64,000 bases of DNA from Roseiarcus sp963798015 (lineage in GTDB: Bacteria > Pseudomonadota > Alphaproteobacteria > Rhizobiales > Beijerinckiaceae), in assembly GCA_963798015.1 (NCBI GenBank), contig CAWCSA010000026.1:62001-126000 (forward strand). Direction: 5' to 3'. The notes beneath the pieces are model-generated. The model saw only the letters and a program-made list of their open reading frames with translations. It searched no databases and had not been told where the DNA came from. Positions 51,421-59,795 of this stretch are shown in pieces. A program made the translations under genes and the position numbers. Positions within the stretch are counted from its first letter, which is position 1. Each line of letters starts with the position of its first letter.

Positions 51421-53028
51421 CTATAGAATTGCCGCGGGCAAGGGAGCTTTGCCAAGGATCATATCGGATGCTTTCTCCGCAAGCATGATTGTCGGCGCGT
51501 TGGTGTTGCTCGATGGCACGAACGGCATGACGGAAGCGTCGACGACACGGATTCCGAGGAGTCCACGCAGCCTCAGATCGGGCGTCACGACCGCGTCGGC
51601 GCCCGAGCCCATCGCGCAAGTGCCGGCGGGATGGTGGTCGGTCTTGCAGGTGCGATAAGCGTATTCGGCGAGCTGCTCGCCGGTCCGAATATCGTCGCCC
51701 GGCATCCGTTCGGCCATGACGAATGGCTTCAACGCGGGCTGACGCAAGATTTCCCGCGCCATCTTCAAACCCTTGAGAGCGCACTCGCGGTCGTAAGCAT
51801 CGGCCCAGTAATTCGGATCAATGAGAGGCGACGCTTTTGGGTCGGCGCTCGCGATCCGCACGGTGCCGCGAGAACGAGGACGCAGGAAGGCTGAATTCAG
51901 GGTTACGCCTGGATTCTTCATGGCCGTCACGCCAGCCTCGATTCCCGAACCAAGGCCAAGGTGAAACTGGATATCGGGCGATCGCGCCTGTTTATCGGCA
52001 TACCAAAATCCGCCGGTTTCAAAGAGCGTTGAGGTCACGGGACCGGTCTTGAAGGCGAGATATTGGAGACCCGCCCACGCGGTGCGATGCGGGCGCGCGA
52101 TGCGATCGTATGTGTGTTCACCAGTGCATTCCGAGATCGCATACAGATCCAGGTGATCCTGCATGTTCGAACCCACCCCGGGCAGGTCATGCACGACGTT
52201 CACTCCGGCCGCCTTCAAGGCGTCTGCGGGCCCAATGCCGGAAAGTTGGAGAAGGCGCGGCGAGCCGATAGCGCCGCAGCTGACGATGATCTCCCGGTCC
52301 GCGTTCAGGGTCTCAGTCCCGGTCCCCGAGACGACCGTCACCCCGATGGCGCGACCGTTCTGGACTTCGATCTTCAGCGTTTGGGCATTGAGGCGCACAG
52401 TCAGGTTCTTCCTGCCCTCGATCGGCTTCACAAATGCGGTCGATGCTGAAGATCGTTCGGCGTTGCGGGTGGAAAGCTGGTAGTGGCCGATCCCGTCCTG
52501 GACCGCGCCATTGAAATCGTCGTTGAAGGGAATGCCGAGTTCCTGCGCGGCGCGAAGGAATGCGTAGCTGATCGGGGGCGGATTGATCGGATAGGACACT
52601 CCGAGCGGCCCGCCATAGCTGTGATAGACGTTGTGGAGCTTCTGGTTGTCCTCGCTGCGCTTGAAATAGGGAAGAACCTCGCGATAGCTCCAGCCCGTTG
52701 CGCCGGCCTCGCTCGCCCAGGCATCGTAGTCCTTCGCGTTGCCGCGCGTGTAGAGTTGAGCGTTGATCGACGAGCCGCCCCCGATCACCTTGGCCTGGGT
52801 GTACCAGATGACACGGTCCTTGAGATGCTTCTGCGGGACCGTGCTCCACCCCCAGCTCGCGACGCCTTTGGTCATTCTGGCGAAGCCCGCCGGCATTTTG
52901 AACAGGGGGTTCCAGTCAGAGCCACCCGCCTCGAGGAGAAGAACGGTGATCGACGGATCGGCACTCAAACGGTTAGCCAGTACGCAACCCGCCGAACCGC
53001 CGCCGACAATGATGTAGTCGTACGCCAT
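51421..53028 (-). CDS. GMC-family FAD oxidoreductase (choline/alcohol dehydrogenase type)
   Basis: 535 residues from the ATG at 53028 (MAYDYIIVGGGSAGCVLANRL). The GMC signatures are present: the FAD motif, KVIGGGSSINAQLYTRG, GAIGSPRLLQLSGIGPA, and the C-terminal catalytic part TDHHPAGTCAMGS and SNTNAPTIMLAEKA. It oxidises an alcohol or sugar with FAD. It is the last gene of an operon of six: a CUT1 sugar ABC transporter, then two GMC enzymes, 11 bp apart. The substrate is therefore probably the imported sugar or a derived alcohol. Confidence 0.92.
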   Translation of the reverse strand: MAYDYIIVGGGSAGCVLANRLSADPSITVLLLEAGGSDWNPLFKMPAGFARMTKGVASWGWSTVPQKHLKDRVIWYTQAKVIGGGSSINAQLYTRGNAKDYDAWASEAGATGWSYREVLPYFKRSEDNQKLHNVYHSYGGPLGVSYPINPPPISYAFLRAAQELGIPFNDDFNGAVQDGIGHYQLSTRNAERSSASTAFVKPIEGRKNLTVRLNAQTLKIEVQNGRAIGVTVVSGTGTETLNADREIIVSCGAIGSPRLLQLSGIGPADALKAAGVNVVHDLPGVGSNMQDHLDLYAISECTGEHTYDRIARPHRTAWAGLQYLAFKTGPVTSTLFETGGFWYADKQARSPDIQFHLGLGSGIEAGVTAMKNPGVTLNSAFLRPRSRGTVRIASADPKASPLIDPNYWADAYDRECALKGLKMAREILRQPALKPFVMAERMPGDDIRTGEQLAEYAYRTCKTDHHPAGTCAMGSGADAVVTPDLRLRGLLGIRVVDASVMPFVPSSNTNAPTIMLAEKASDMILGKAPLPAAIL

Positions 53029-53039
53029 CGTCGAAATCC

Positions 53040-54545
53040 TCAAATCCCTCGAAGGTCTGTCTTGGCGATATGATCGGCGACACGGAGCGCCTGAGCCGCG
53101 ATCGTCAACGAGGGATTGACCGCTGCCGAGGTCGGGAGAAATGAGGCGTCGACCACAAAGAGATTCGGGTGGTCCCAAGCGCGGCAATAAGGATCGAGTG
53201 GCGAGGCCGCTGGGTTTGATCCCATGCGCACGGTGCCGCACTGGTGGGAGGGCGTTCGCCGGTCGAACGGCTTCGACAAAACGACGGGATAGCCAGCGGC
53301 GCGCAGTCGCTCCTTGAAGGCCTTGACCAGCCCCTCATGGGCGCTCCAGTTGCTACGCCGCCAGTCGAGCCGGATCTGCCCGCCCTCCACCGTCACGCGG
53401 CTTTCCGGGTTCGGCAGGTCCTCGCTCATCGCGTACCAGTCGACCGAGCGTCTGCTCATGAGATTGAGAGCCCACTCCGGCACCCGGGGAATGCCTGCCT
53501 TCAGTATTGGCCCTGTCACGCGGCCAAGAAGCTGAATGTTGCCGAGCGGCGGTCCGCCGCGCCCGTCATCCAAATAGAAATCGTTGATGCCGAGCGTCTT
53601 CTGGTAGACGGAATCGTTGACCGTGCGCGGGTCGATCGCCAGCACCGCAGAGCAATTGTGATTCATGAAATGCCGGCCGACCGCGCCGGAGCGATTGGCG
53701 ACGCCGTTTTCGCTGGAGGTTAGCAGCAGAGCGGCGGAGTTCACCGCCCCTGCGCCAACGATAACAATCGCGGCCGATATCGCTTTGCGTTCCCCGGCAA
53801 TTGAAGCTTCTACGCCCGCAACCCGTTTGCCGTCTGGATCCAGAAGCAGCCGCTCGACAAGAGCATTCTCGCGGAGCTCAACGTTGCGATAGGCAAGGGC
53901 TTTGTCGAGACCGCAGGTCTCCGCATCCATCTTGCCAGTGCCGGTGTCGGGGAAGGCGTCCCACGGGGTTTTCGCACGGCTGAGCCATCTGTCGATGTCG
54001 ATTCCAAGCGGCAGGGGAAAAGGGCGCAGCCCGACGCGTTTCAGGCGCTCCCGGACTTTGCCGATCGCCGGCTCATCCGGCACGGGGTCGAAAGGGTAGG
54101 GGGCGGAATGCGCGGGCTCCGTCGGGTCGAACCCGATGGCGCCGCGGACGTTGTACAGCCTCTCGGCAAGGCAATACCAAGGCTCGAGCTCCTCGTACGA
54201 AAATGGCCAGCCCGGCGTCGCCCCGTCGTGATAGGCAGCAGGCTCGAAGTCTCGCGCCCGGTAGCGAAACAGTACGGCGCCATAGAGCTTGGAATTGCCG
54301 CCGACGTAATAGTAGTTGCCCGGATTGAAGGGTTGGCCCGCGCCGTCGAGCCAGGTCTCGTCGGGGCGGAAAACGCCGCGCTGGAAGATGGCGCGCGCGT
54401 CGCGCGCATCGGCGGTGTCGCGAAGGCGGGCGCCCCGCTCGAGGATGAGAATCCGTGCTCCGGTCGGCGCTAGGCCGGCAGCGGTGGTCGCTCCGCCCAT
54501 GCCCGAGCCGACAATCAGGATGTCGACGGTTTCCTGGCTGATCAT
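53040..54545 (-). CDS. GMC-family FAD oxidoreductase (gluconate/fructose dehydrogenase-like group)
   Basis: 501 residues. FAD motif VDILIVGSGMGGATTAAGLA, a short GMC middle and the C-terminal THQCGTVRMGSNP-type and PSLTIAAQALRVADHI segments. It belongs to a different GMC branch from the following gene, closer to cholesterol oxidase/gluconate dehydrogenase large subunits. No small cytochrome or gamma subunit accompanies it. It lies 12 bp after the ATPase gene and 11 bp before the second GMC gene, so all are co-transcribed. Confidence 0.9.
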   Translation of the reverse strand: MISQETVDILIVGSGMGGATTAAGLAPTGARILILERGARLRDTADARDARAIFQRGVFRPDETWLDGAGQPFNPGNYYYVGGNSKLYGAVLFRYRARDFEPAAYHDGATPGWPFSYEELEPWYCLAERLYNVRGAIGFDPTEPAHSAPYPFDPVPDEPAIGKVRERLKRVGLRPFPLPLGIDIDRWLSRAKTPWDAFPDTGTGKMDAETCGLDKALAYRNVELRENALVERLLLDPDGKRVAGVEASIAGERKAISAAIVIVGAGAVNSAALLLTSSENGVANRSGAVGRHFMNHNCSAVLAIDPRTVNDSVYQKTLGINDFYLDDGRGGPPLGNIQLLGRVTGPILKAGIPRVPEWALNLMSRRSVDWYAMSEDLPNPESRVTVEGGQIRLDWRRSNWSAHEGLVKAFKERLRAAGYPVVLSKPFDRRTPSHQCGTVRMGSNPAASPLDPYCRAWDHPNLFVVDASFLPTSAAVNPSLTIAAQALRVADHIAKTDLRGI

Positions 54546-54557
54546 GGTTGGATTGTT

Positions 54558-55670
54558 TCAGATCCGGCGCGACGTCTGAGGATCGAACAGCACCGCCTTG
54601 TCGAGGTTGAAGACGAAGGTGTGGTTCTCGCCGATGCGCAATTGGGTGTCAGCTCGCACTCGCGCGGTGAGCTCTTTGCCAGCCGCACGTGTGACCACAA
54701 ACGTGTCCGAGCCCGCCGGCTCGACGATCTCCACCCGAGCGTCGAAAGTGGCGACAGACTTTGCGCCGCGATCAACGCCTTCCTTGTCGTTCACCGCCTC
54801 CGGCCGGATGCCAAAAATGACCTTGGCGCCGTCGGACAGTTGGCTCTCGTCTGCGTTCGCCGGGATTGGAAGAACGATGGGGGGATGTTCGTGACGTTCG
54901 AGAACAATTCGGCGTGCGCCGTTCACGCCCTTCACCGTGCCTTCCAGGAGATTCATGGCCGGCGATCCCATAAAATCGGCGACAAAGAGGTTGGATGGCG
55001 AATTGTAGATTTCGTGCGGCGTGCCGACTTGCTGCAGTTCGCCGTCCTTCAGGACGGCAATCTTGGTCGCGAGCGTCATCGCTTCAATCTGATCGTGGGT
55101 GACATAGACAATCGTCGTTCCGGTCTGCTGATGGAGCCGCTTGATCTCGATGCGCATGTCAACCCGAAGCTTGGCGTCGAGGTTCGACAGCGGCTCATCG
55201 AACAGGAACACGCGCGGCTGACGCACGAGCGCTCGGCCCATTGCGACGCGTTGCCGCTGACCGCCCGAAAGCTGACTCGGCCTTCGTCCCAGGAGGTGCT
55301 CGATCTGCAGCGTCTTGGCGACGGCTGCGACCGCCTTCTCGCGCTCAGGCTTAGGCACGCCGCGCATTTCCATCCCAAAGGCAATGTTCTCAGCCACCGA
55401 CATGTTCGGGTAAAGCGCGTAGGACTGGAACACCATGGCGATGTCGCGCTTCGACGGGTGCAGGTCGTTGACGACCTGGCCGCCGATCAGGATCTCGCCG
55501 GACGTGATCGACTCGAGGCCCGCGATCGTGTTGAGCAGCGTAGACTTGCCGCAGCCGGACGGCCCGACGAGCACGAGAAAGCCACCCTCCTCGAGCGAGA
55601 TGTCGATGCCCTTGAGAATTTCCAGGCTGCCGAACCGCTTGCGGAGCGCGCGGATTTCGAGAGTGGCCAT
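54558..55670 (-). CDS. Carbohydrate ABC transporter ATP-binding protein (UgpC/MalK-like)
   Basis: 370 residues. Walker A GPSGCGKST, signature LSGGQRQRVAMGRAL, Walker B VFLFDEPLSNLDAKLRVDMR, H-loop VTHDQIEA, and a C-terminal TOBE/OB-fold domain (FGIRPEAVNDKEG). It serves the two permeases and the binding protein upstream. It starts 4 bp after the permease stop. One normal-length ATPase probably forms a homodimer. Confidence 0.93.
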   Translation of the reverse strand: MATLEIRALRKRFGSLEILKGIDISLEEGGFLVLVGPSGCGKSTLLNTIAGLESITSGEILIGGQVVNDLHPSKRDIAMVFQSYALYPNMSVAENIAFGMEMRGVPKPEREKAVAAVAKTLQIEHLLGRRPSQLSGGQRQRVAMGRALVRQPRVFLFDEPLSNLDAKLRVDMRIEIKRLHQQTGTTIVYVTHDQIEAMTLATKIAVLKDGELQQVGTPHEIYNSPSNLFVADFMGSPAMNLLEGTVKGVNGARRIVLERHEHPPIVLPIPANADESQLSDGAKVIFGIRPEAVNDKEGVDRGAKSVATFDARVEIVEPAGSDTFVVTRAAGKELTARVRADTQLRIGENHTFVFNLDKAVLFDPQTSRRI

Positions 55671-55674
55671 TGGT

Positions 55675-56622
55675 CTATCCTTTCACCGCGCCGGCCATCA
55701 GGCCGCGCACGAAATACCGTCCGGCGAGGATGTAGACGACGAGAGTCGGCGCCGCGGCGATAATCGCAGCCGCCATATTGACGTTGTATTCAATGACGCC
55801 GGTCGAGGTGTTGACGATGTTGTAGAGCGCGACCGTCATCGGGCTCGAATCGCCTGCGGCAAAGGTTGAGCCGAACAGAAAATCGTTCCAGATGTTGGTG
55901 AACTGATAGATTACGGTCACGATGAAGATGGGGGCGGAGTTCGGCAGCAGGATGCGGCGGAAAATCTGGAAGAAGCTTGCTCCGTCAATCTGCGCCGCCC
56001 TGATGAGCTCGGTCGGAAACGTCTCGTAGTAGTTGCGGAAAAAGAGGGTCGTGAAGCCGAGGCCGTAGACCACGTGCACGAGCACGAGGTTGGCGGTCGG
56101 GTTGCCGAACCCCCACGAGAAGCCGGTCGCATCGATAAGCGTCTGCCCTAAGGCGCCGAGCTTGCCGAGGATCATCGCCATCGGAATGAGCACGGACTGG
56201 AACGGAATGAAACAAGCGAACAGCATCATGCCGAACACGAGCTTGTGGCCGGGGAATCGCCATTTGGTCAGCACGTAACCATTGAGCGCGCCGAGCAAAG
56301 TCGAAATGAGGACGGCCGGAACGACCATCTTCATCGAATTCCAGACGTAGACCTTGATGCCTTGGCAGGTCAGTCCGACGCAGGCCGTGCCCCAGGCTTT
56401 CTTCCATGGCTCGAAGGTCAGGTCGTGCGGGAAGTAGAACATGTTTCCGCCCGTGACTTCGGCGAGCGGCTTTAGCGACGTCATCACCATGACGACGAGT
56501 GGCATCAGGTAGATGATCGCGAACAGGACGAGCGCGCCGTAGATCACGACACGGGTCGTCAACGAATGGCGAGCCGGTTCCCGCGAGGGTGCGGCGGCAA
56601 GCGCATCAGCGGCGACGGTCAT
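55675..56622 (-). CDS. Carbohydrate ABC transporter permease (MalG-like)
   Basis: 315 residues with six helices. The EAA loop reads LIRAAQIDGASFFQIFRRILLP, as in CUT1 permeases. The start shares one base with the stop of the preceding permease (TGATG-like coupling). It forms the channel with its partner 56622-57569. Ends 4 bp before the ATPase. Confidence 0.92.
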   Translation of the reverse strand: MTVAADALAAAPSREPARHSLTTRVVIYGALVLFAIIYLMPLVVMVMTSLKPLAEVTGGNMFYFPHDLTFEPWKKAWGTACVGLTCQGIKVYVWNSMKMVVPAVLISTLLGALNGYVLTKWRFPGHKLVFGMMLFACFIPFQSVLIPMAMILGKLGALGQTLIDATGFSWGFGNPTANLVLVHVVYGLGFTTLFFRNYYETFPTELIRAAQIDGASFFQIFRRILLPNSAPIFIVTVIYQFTNIWNDFLFGSTFAAGDSSPMTVALYNIVNTSTGVIEYNVNMAAAIIAAAPTLVVYILAGRYFVRGLMAGAVKG

Positions 56623-57569
56623 CAGTTTTTCTCCCTCAGCTCTGAATAGAGGTAGGGGACCATGATCGCGGCGATGGTCATGAGCATGATGATCGCGCTT
56701 GCCGAACCGACCGCCATTTGATTGCGGGTGAAAGTGTAGGAATACATGAATGTCGAGGGCAGCTCGGCCGCGCCGCCGGGGTTTTTGCCGGTGACGGAGA
56801 GAACGAGATCGTAGGATTTGATCGCCATGTGGGTAAGGATGATCAAAGCCGACATGAAGACAGGCCGCATGATCGGAATAATAATGCGGCGGTAGGTTGC
56901 GTAGGCGGAGGCGCCGTCAATCTGCGCGGCCTTCAGGATCTCGCCATCGATCCCTCGTAAGGCGGCGAGAAACATCGCCATGACGAAGCCCGAGGTCTGC
57001 CAGATGCCGGCGATCGCGACGCAATAGATCATCATGCGTGGGTTCACGACCCAATCGAAGTGGAAGCTTGTCCAGCCAAGGTCGTGGACAGCCTTCTCAA
57101 GACCGATGCGCGGATCGAGAAACAGCTTCCAGGCCGTGCCGGTGACGATGAACGAGAGCGCGAGCGGATAGAGATAGATCGGTCTTAAGATACCTTCGCC
57201 GCGAATCTTCTGGTCCAGTAGAATCGCGAGCGCCAACCCGAGCACGAGGCAGAAGATGACATAGAGCCCGCCGAACAGCACCATGTTGACGAGGGCGGTG
57301 TACCAGTTCGACGGCGGATCGGTCTCGAACGTCCAGGTCCAGAGCTTGGCGTAGTTTCCCCAGCCGATGAAATTGAAATTGGCGAAGGCTTTGGAGTTCG
57401 TGAACGAGATCAGAAGTGTCCAAAAGTTGAAGCCATAAACGAAGATGAGCACGAGCACGAAGGAAGGCGCGAGAACCAGCCTCGGAATCCAGTCGCGAAG
57501 ACGATCCTTAAGACCAGATCGTGGTCCCCGGACCGCATAAGCGACGATGGGGTCGATCGCCGTCGTCAT
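56622..57569 (-). CDS. Carbohydrate ABC transporter permease (MalF-like)
   Basis: 315 residues from the ATG at 57569, chosen for GGAGGAAG seven bases upstream. Six helices and the EAA loop ILKAAQIDGASAYATYRRIIIP. It is similar to glucose/mannose permeases of the GtsB type, but the sugar is not certain. A strong hairpin lies in the gap before it, after the binding-protein gene. Confidence 0.92.
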   Translation of the reverse strand: MTTAIDPIVAYAVRGPRSGLKDRLRDWIPRLVLAPSFVLVLIFVYGFNFWTLLISFTNSKAFANFNFIGWGNYAKLWTWTFETDPPSNWYTALVNMVLFGGLYVIFCLVLGLALAILLDQKIRGEGILRPIYLYPLALSFIVTGTAWKLFLDPRIGLEKAVHDLGWTSFHFDWVVNPRMMIYCVAIAGIWQTSGFVMAMFLAALRGIDGEILKAAQIDGASAYATYRRIIIPIMRPVFMSALIILTHMAIKSYDLVLSVTGKNPGGAAELPSTFMYSYTFTRNQMAVGSASAIIMLMTIAAIMVPYLYSELREKN

Positions 57570-57611
57570 GAGCGCTTCCTCCTGCGAAGGGTTCCTTGGT
57601 TGACCGCGCAA

Positions 57612-57639
57612 ACCTTCTCCCGCGCAGGCGGGAGAAGGT
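57612..57639. repeat. Perfect 12-bp hairpin in the ABC operon
   Basis: ACCTTCTCCCGC (57612-57623), loop GCAG, GCGGGAGAAGGT (57628-57639). It lies between the binding-protein stop (57649) and the next permease, where such stem-loops commonly protect the upstream message and reduce downstream expression. From memory, this ACCTTCTCCC palindrome resembles common intergenic palindromes of Rhizobiales genomes. Confidence 0.7.
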
Positions 57640-57648
57640 CGCTTGTGA

Positions 57649-58914
57649 TCATTTCGCGGAATCGATCGCCATGACCAGCTGCTTCACGGCCTCGTCTGAG
57701 GTCTTGATCTCGCCATGCAGGAACTTCGTCACCACGTCGTAATAGGCGGTGGCGATGGCGGGCGGCTGCGCATAATTTTGCGCCATCGAACCGAGGAACG
57801 TTCCCTTCGCGTTCGCCGCCTTGATGTCGGCGATCGCCTTCTTTCCGCAAGCGTCGAACGCCGCATCTGAAACATCCATCCGCGCCGGAGCCGAGCCCTT
57901 GATGACGTTGAACGCGATCTGGACTTCCGGATTCATCGTCGTATCGGCAAGCGCCGTTTGTGCGGCCTGTCGGTCGGCGGAAACCTGGAAGAAGGCGAAC
58001 ATGTCGGTGTTGTAGAGCACCGACCCATCCGTGCCCGGGAAGCGATAGCAGAGGTAGTCCTTGCCGGCTTCCTTGTTGGCGTTCTTGAATTCGCCCTTCG
58101 CCCAATCGCCCATCACCTGCATGAGCGCATCGCCCTTGATGACCATGGCGGTCGCAAGGTTCCAGTCGCGTCCCGCATAGTTCGGGTCGAGATAATCGCG
58201 AAGCTTGGCGAGATTGTCGAAGCTCTTCTTCATCGTGTCCGACTTCAACGCGTTCGCGTCGAGGTCGATGAACGCCTTCTTATAGAACTCGATGCCGCCT
58301 GTTGACGCCACGACCGAGTCGAACATGGTCGCCTCCTGCCACGGCTGGCCGCCAAGCGCGAGTGGGATGACGCCGGCCTTCTTGGCCTTGTCGAGCAGCG
58401 CAATCAATTCGTCGAAAGTCTTTGGCTCCGTTTCGCCGATCTTCTCCATCAACGCCTTGTTCAGCCAGATCCAGTTGACCGAATGGATGTTGACGGGAAC
58501 GGCGCCCCACTTGCCATCGACGGTGGTGAACTTCTGGAGCGCTGTCGGAATGACTTTGGCCCAGTCGCCCTTTGTCGCCAGCGGGGTGATATTGGCGAGC
58601 TTCCCGGCGTCCGCGTAGTCCATCGCATAGTAGCCGAGGATCTGTGAGGCGGTCGGCGGGTTGCCCGCCGCGACCATGGCTTTCAGCGTCGTCATCGCGG
58701 CGCCGCCGCCCCCGCCTGCCACGGGCACGTCTTTCCACGTGTACCCCTGCTTGGCGAGCGCCTCTTTGATCACGTTCAGCGCGGCGGCCTCTCCGCCCGA
58801 TGTCCACCAGTGCAGCATCTGCACTTGCTTGCTGTCTTCGGCATAGGCGCCGCCGGCGCCGCCAAATATTCCAAGGGCGGTGATCCCGCCCATCAACAAT
58901 GCTCTCGACCTCAT
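57649..58914 (-). CDS. Carbohydrate ABC transporter substrate-binding protein (CUT1, GtsA-like)
   Basis: 421 residues. Signal peptide LMGGITALGIFGGAGGAYA, then the SBP_bac_1 fold (VQMLHWWTSGGEAAALNVIKEAL, WGAVPVNIHSVNWIWLNKALMEK, ALGGQPWQEATMFDSVV, MQVMGDWAKGEF). These match glucose/mannose binding proteins of the GtsA group. It is the first gene of the ABC-GMC operon and should be the most strongly expressed, given the hairpin downstream. Confidence 0.92.
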   Translation of the reverse strand: MRSRALLMGGITALGIFGGAGGAYAEDSKQVQMLHWWTSGGEAAALNVIKEALAKQGYTWKDVPVAGGGGGAAMTTLKAMVAAGNPPTASQILGYYAMDYADAGKLANITPLATKGDWAKVIPTALQKFTTVDGKWGAVPVNIHSVNWIWLNKALMEKIGETEPKTFDELIALLDKAKKAGVIPLALGGQPWQEATMFDSVVASTGGIEFYKKAFIDLDANALKSDTMKKSFDNLAKLRDYLDPNYAGRDWNLATAMVIKGDALMQVMGDWAKGEFKNANKEAGKDYLCYRFPGTDGSVLYNTDMFAFFQVSADRQAAQTALADTTMNPEVQIAFNVIKGSAPARMDVSDAAFDACGKKAIADIKAANAKGTFLGSMAQNYAQPPAIATAYYDVVTKFLHGEIKTSDEAVKQLVMAIDSAK

Positions 58915-59021
58915 TTTCTAGCCCTTCCTACACGTTGCTCCCGCCGGAAGCGGTCCGGCGCCGGATCCAGAAACCGTTGATCGGCTCCCGATTGTCAATT
59001 TGTCCTTCGCTTCCGCAATAC

Positions 59022-59795
59022 TTATCGACCCGAGAAAGCCGGCGGGCGCTTGGCTCGGAACGCGGCAACGCCTTCCGCCAGATCTTGGGTGAACGCTGTG
59101 AGCGCCCCGGCCAGGCCCTCGATCGGCGCATCGCGATCCTCGCCTTCGGCAGCGTTGATCATCGCCTTGACCATTTGCACCGCGAGTGGTCCGCGCTTGG
59201 CAATATCGGTCGCGAGCGCCTCTGCCCGAGTGACGCCGCCGCCTTTCGCGGTCACCTCGTCGACGAGGCCGAGAGCCAAGCCTTCTTCCGCCGAAAACAT
59301 GGCGCCGGCCAAAGTCATGCGGCGCACGACCGAAGCGCCGAAGCGGCGCACCAGCCTCTGCGTGCCCGACCAACCCGGCGCCATGCCGAGACCCGATTCC
59401 GGAAGGCCGAGCTTAATTCCGCTCTCGGCGATGCGAATATCCGCGACGGCCGCCAGTTCGAGGCCGCCGCCAAAGGCGTGCCCCGTCATCGCCGCTATGA
59501 GAGGAACACGCAGGCGTGCAAGCGCTTCGAAGGCGCGATGTCCTGCCCGCGTCCAGTCGCGCCACATCTCGAGGGGAGGGAGGCCTCCCCAGGCGCCAAT
59601 GTCGCCGCCGGCGCAGAACGCTTTGCCCTCGCCCGAGAGGATTGCGACCCGCGTTTCGGATGAGGCGTCGATGGCGCGCGCCGCATCGGTGAGGGCGTCG
59701 ATCATCGCCCGGTCAAGCGCGTTCAGCTTGTCGGCGCGTTTCAGCGTAATCCGCGCAAGCGGTCCCTCGAAGCCAAGTTCGACAAAGGCGCTCAC
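59022..59795 (-). CDS. Enoyl-CoA hydratase/isomerase family protein
   Basis: 257 residues. Crotonase fold: LGFEGPLARITLKRADKLNALDR, GEGKAFCAGGDIGAWG (oxyanion hole), AMTGHAFGGGLELAAVADIRIAESG, LPESGLGMAPGWSGTQRLVRR (catalytic Glu). It hydrates an enoyl-CoA or acts on a related CoA ester. Its start overlaps the CoA-transferase end by 4 bp. The two probably process the CoA ester of the locus substrate. Confidence 0.92.
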   Translation of the reverse strand: MSAFVELGFEGPLARITLKRADKLNALDRAMIDALTDAARAIDASSETRVAILSGEGKAFCAGGDIGAWGGLPPLEMWRDWTRAGHRAFEALARLRVPLIAAMTGHAFGGGLELAAVADIRIAESGIKLGLPESGLGMAPGWSGTQRLVRRFGASVVRRMTLAGAMFSAEEGLALGLVDEVTAKGGGVTRAEALATDIAKRGPLAVQMVKAMINAAEGEDRDAPIEGLAGALTAFTQDLAEGVAAFRAKRPPAFSGR

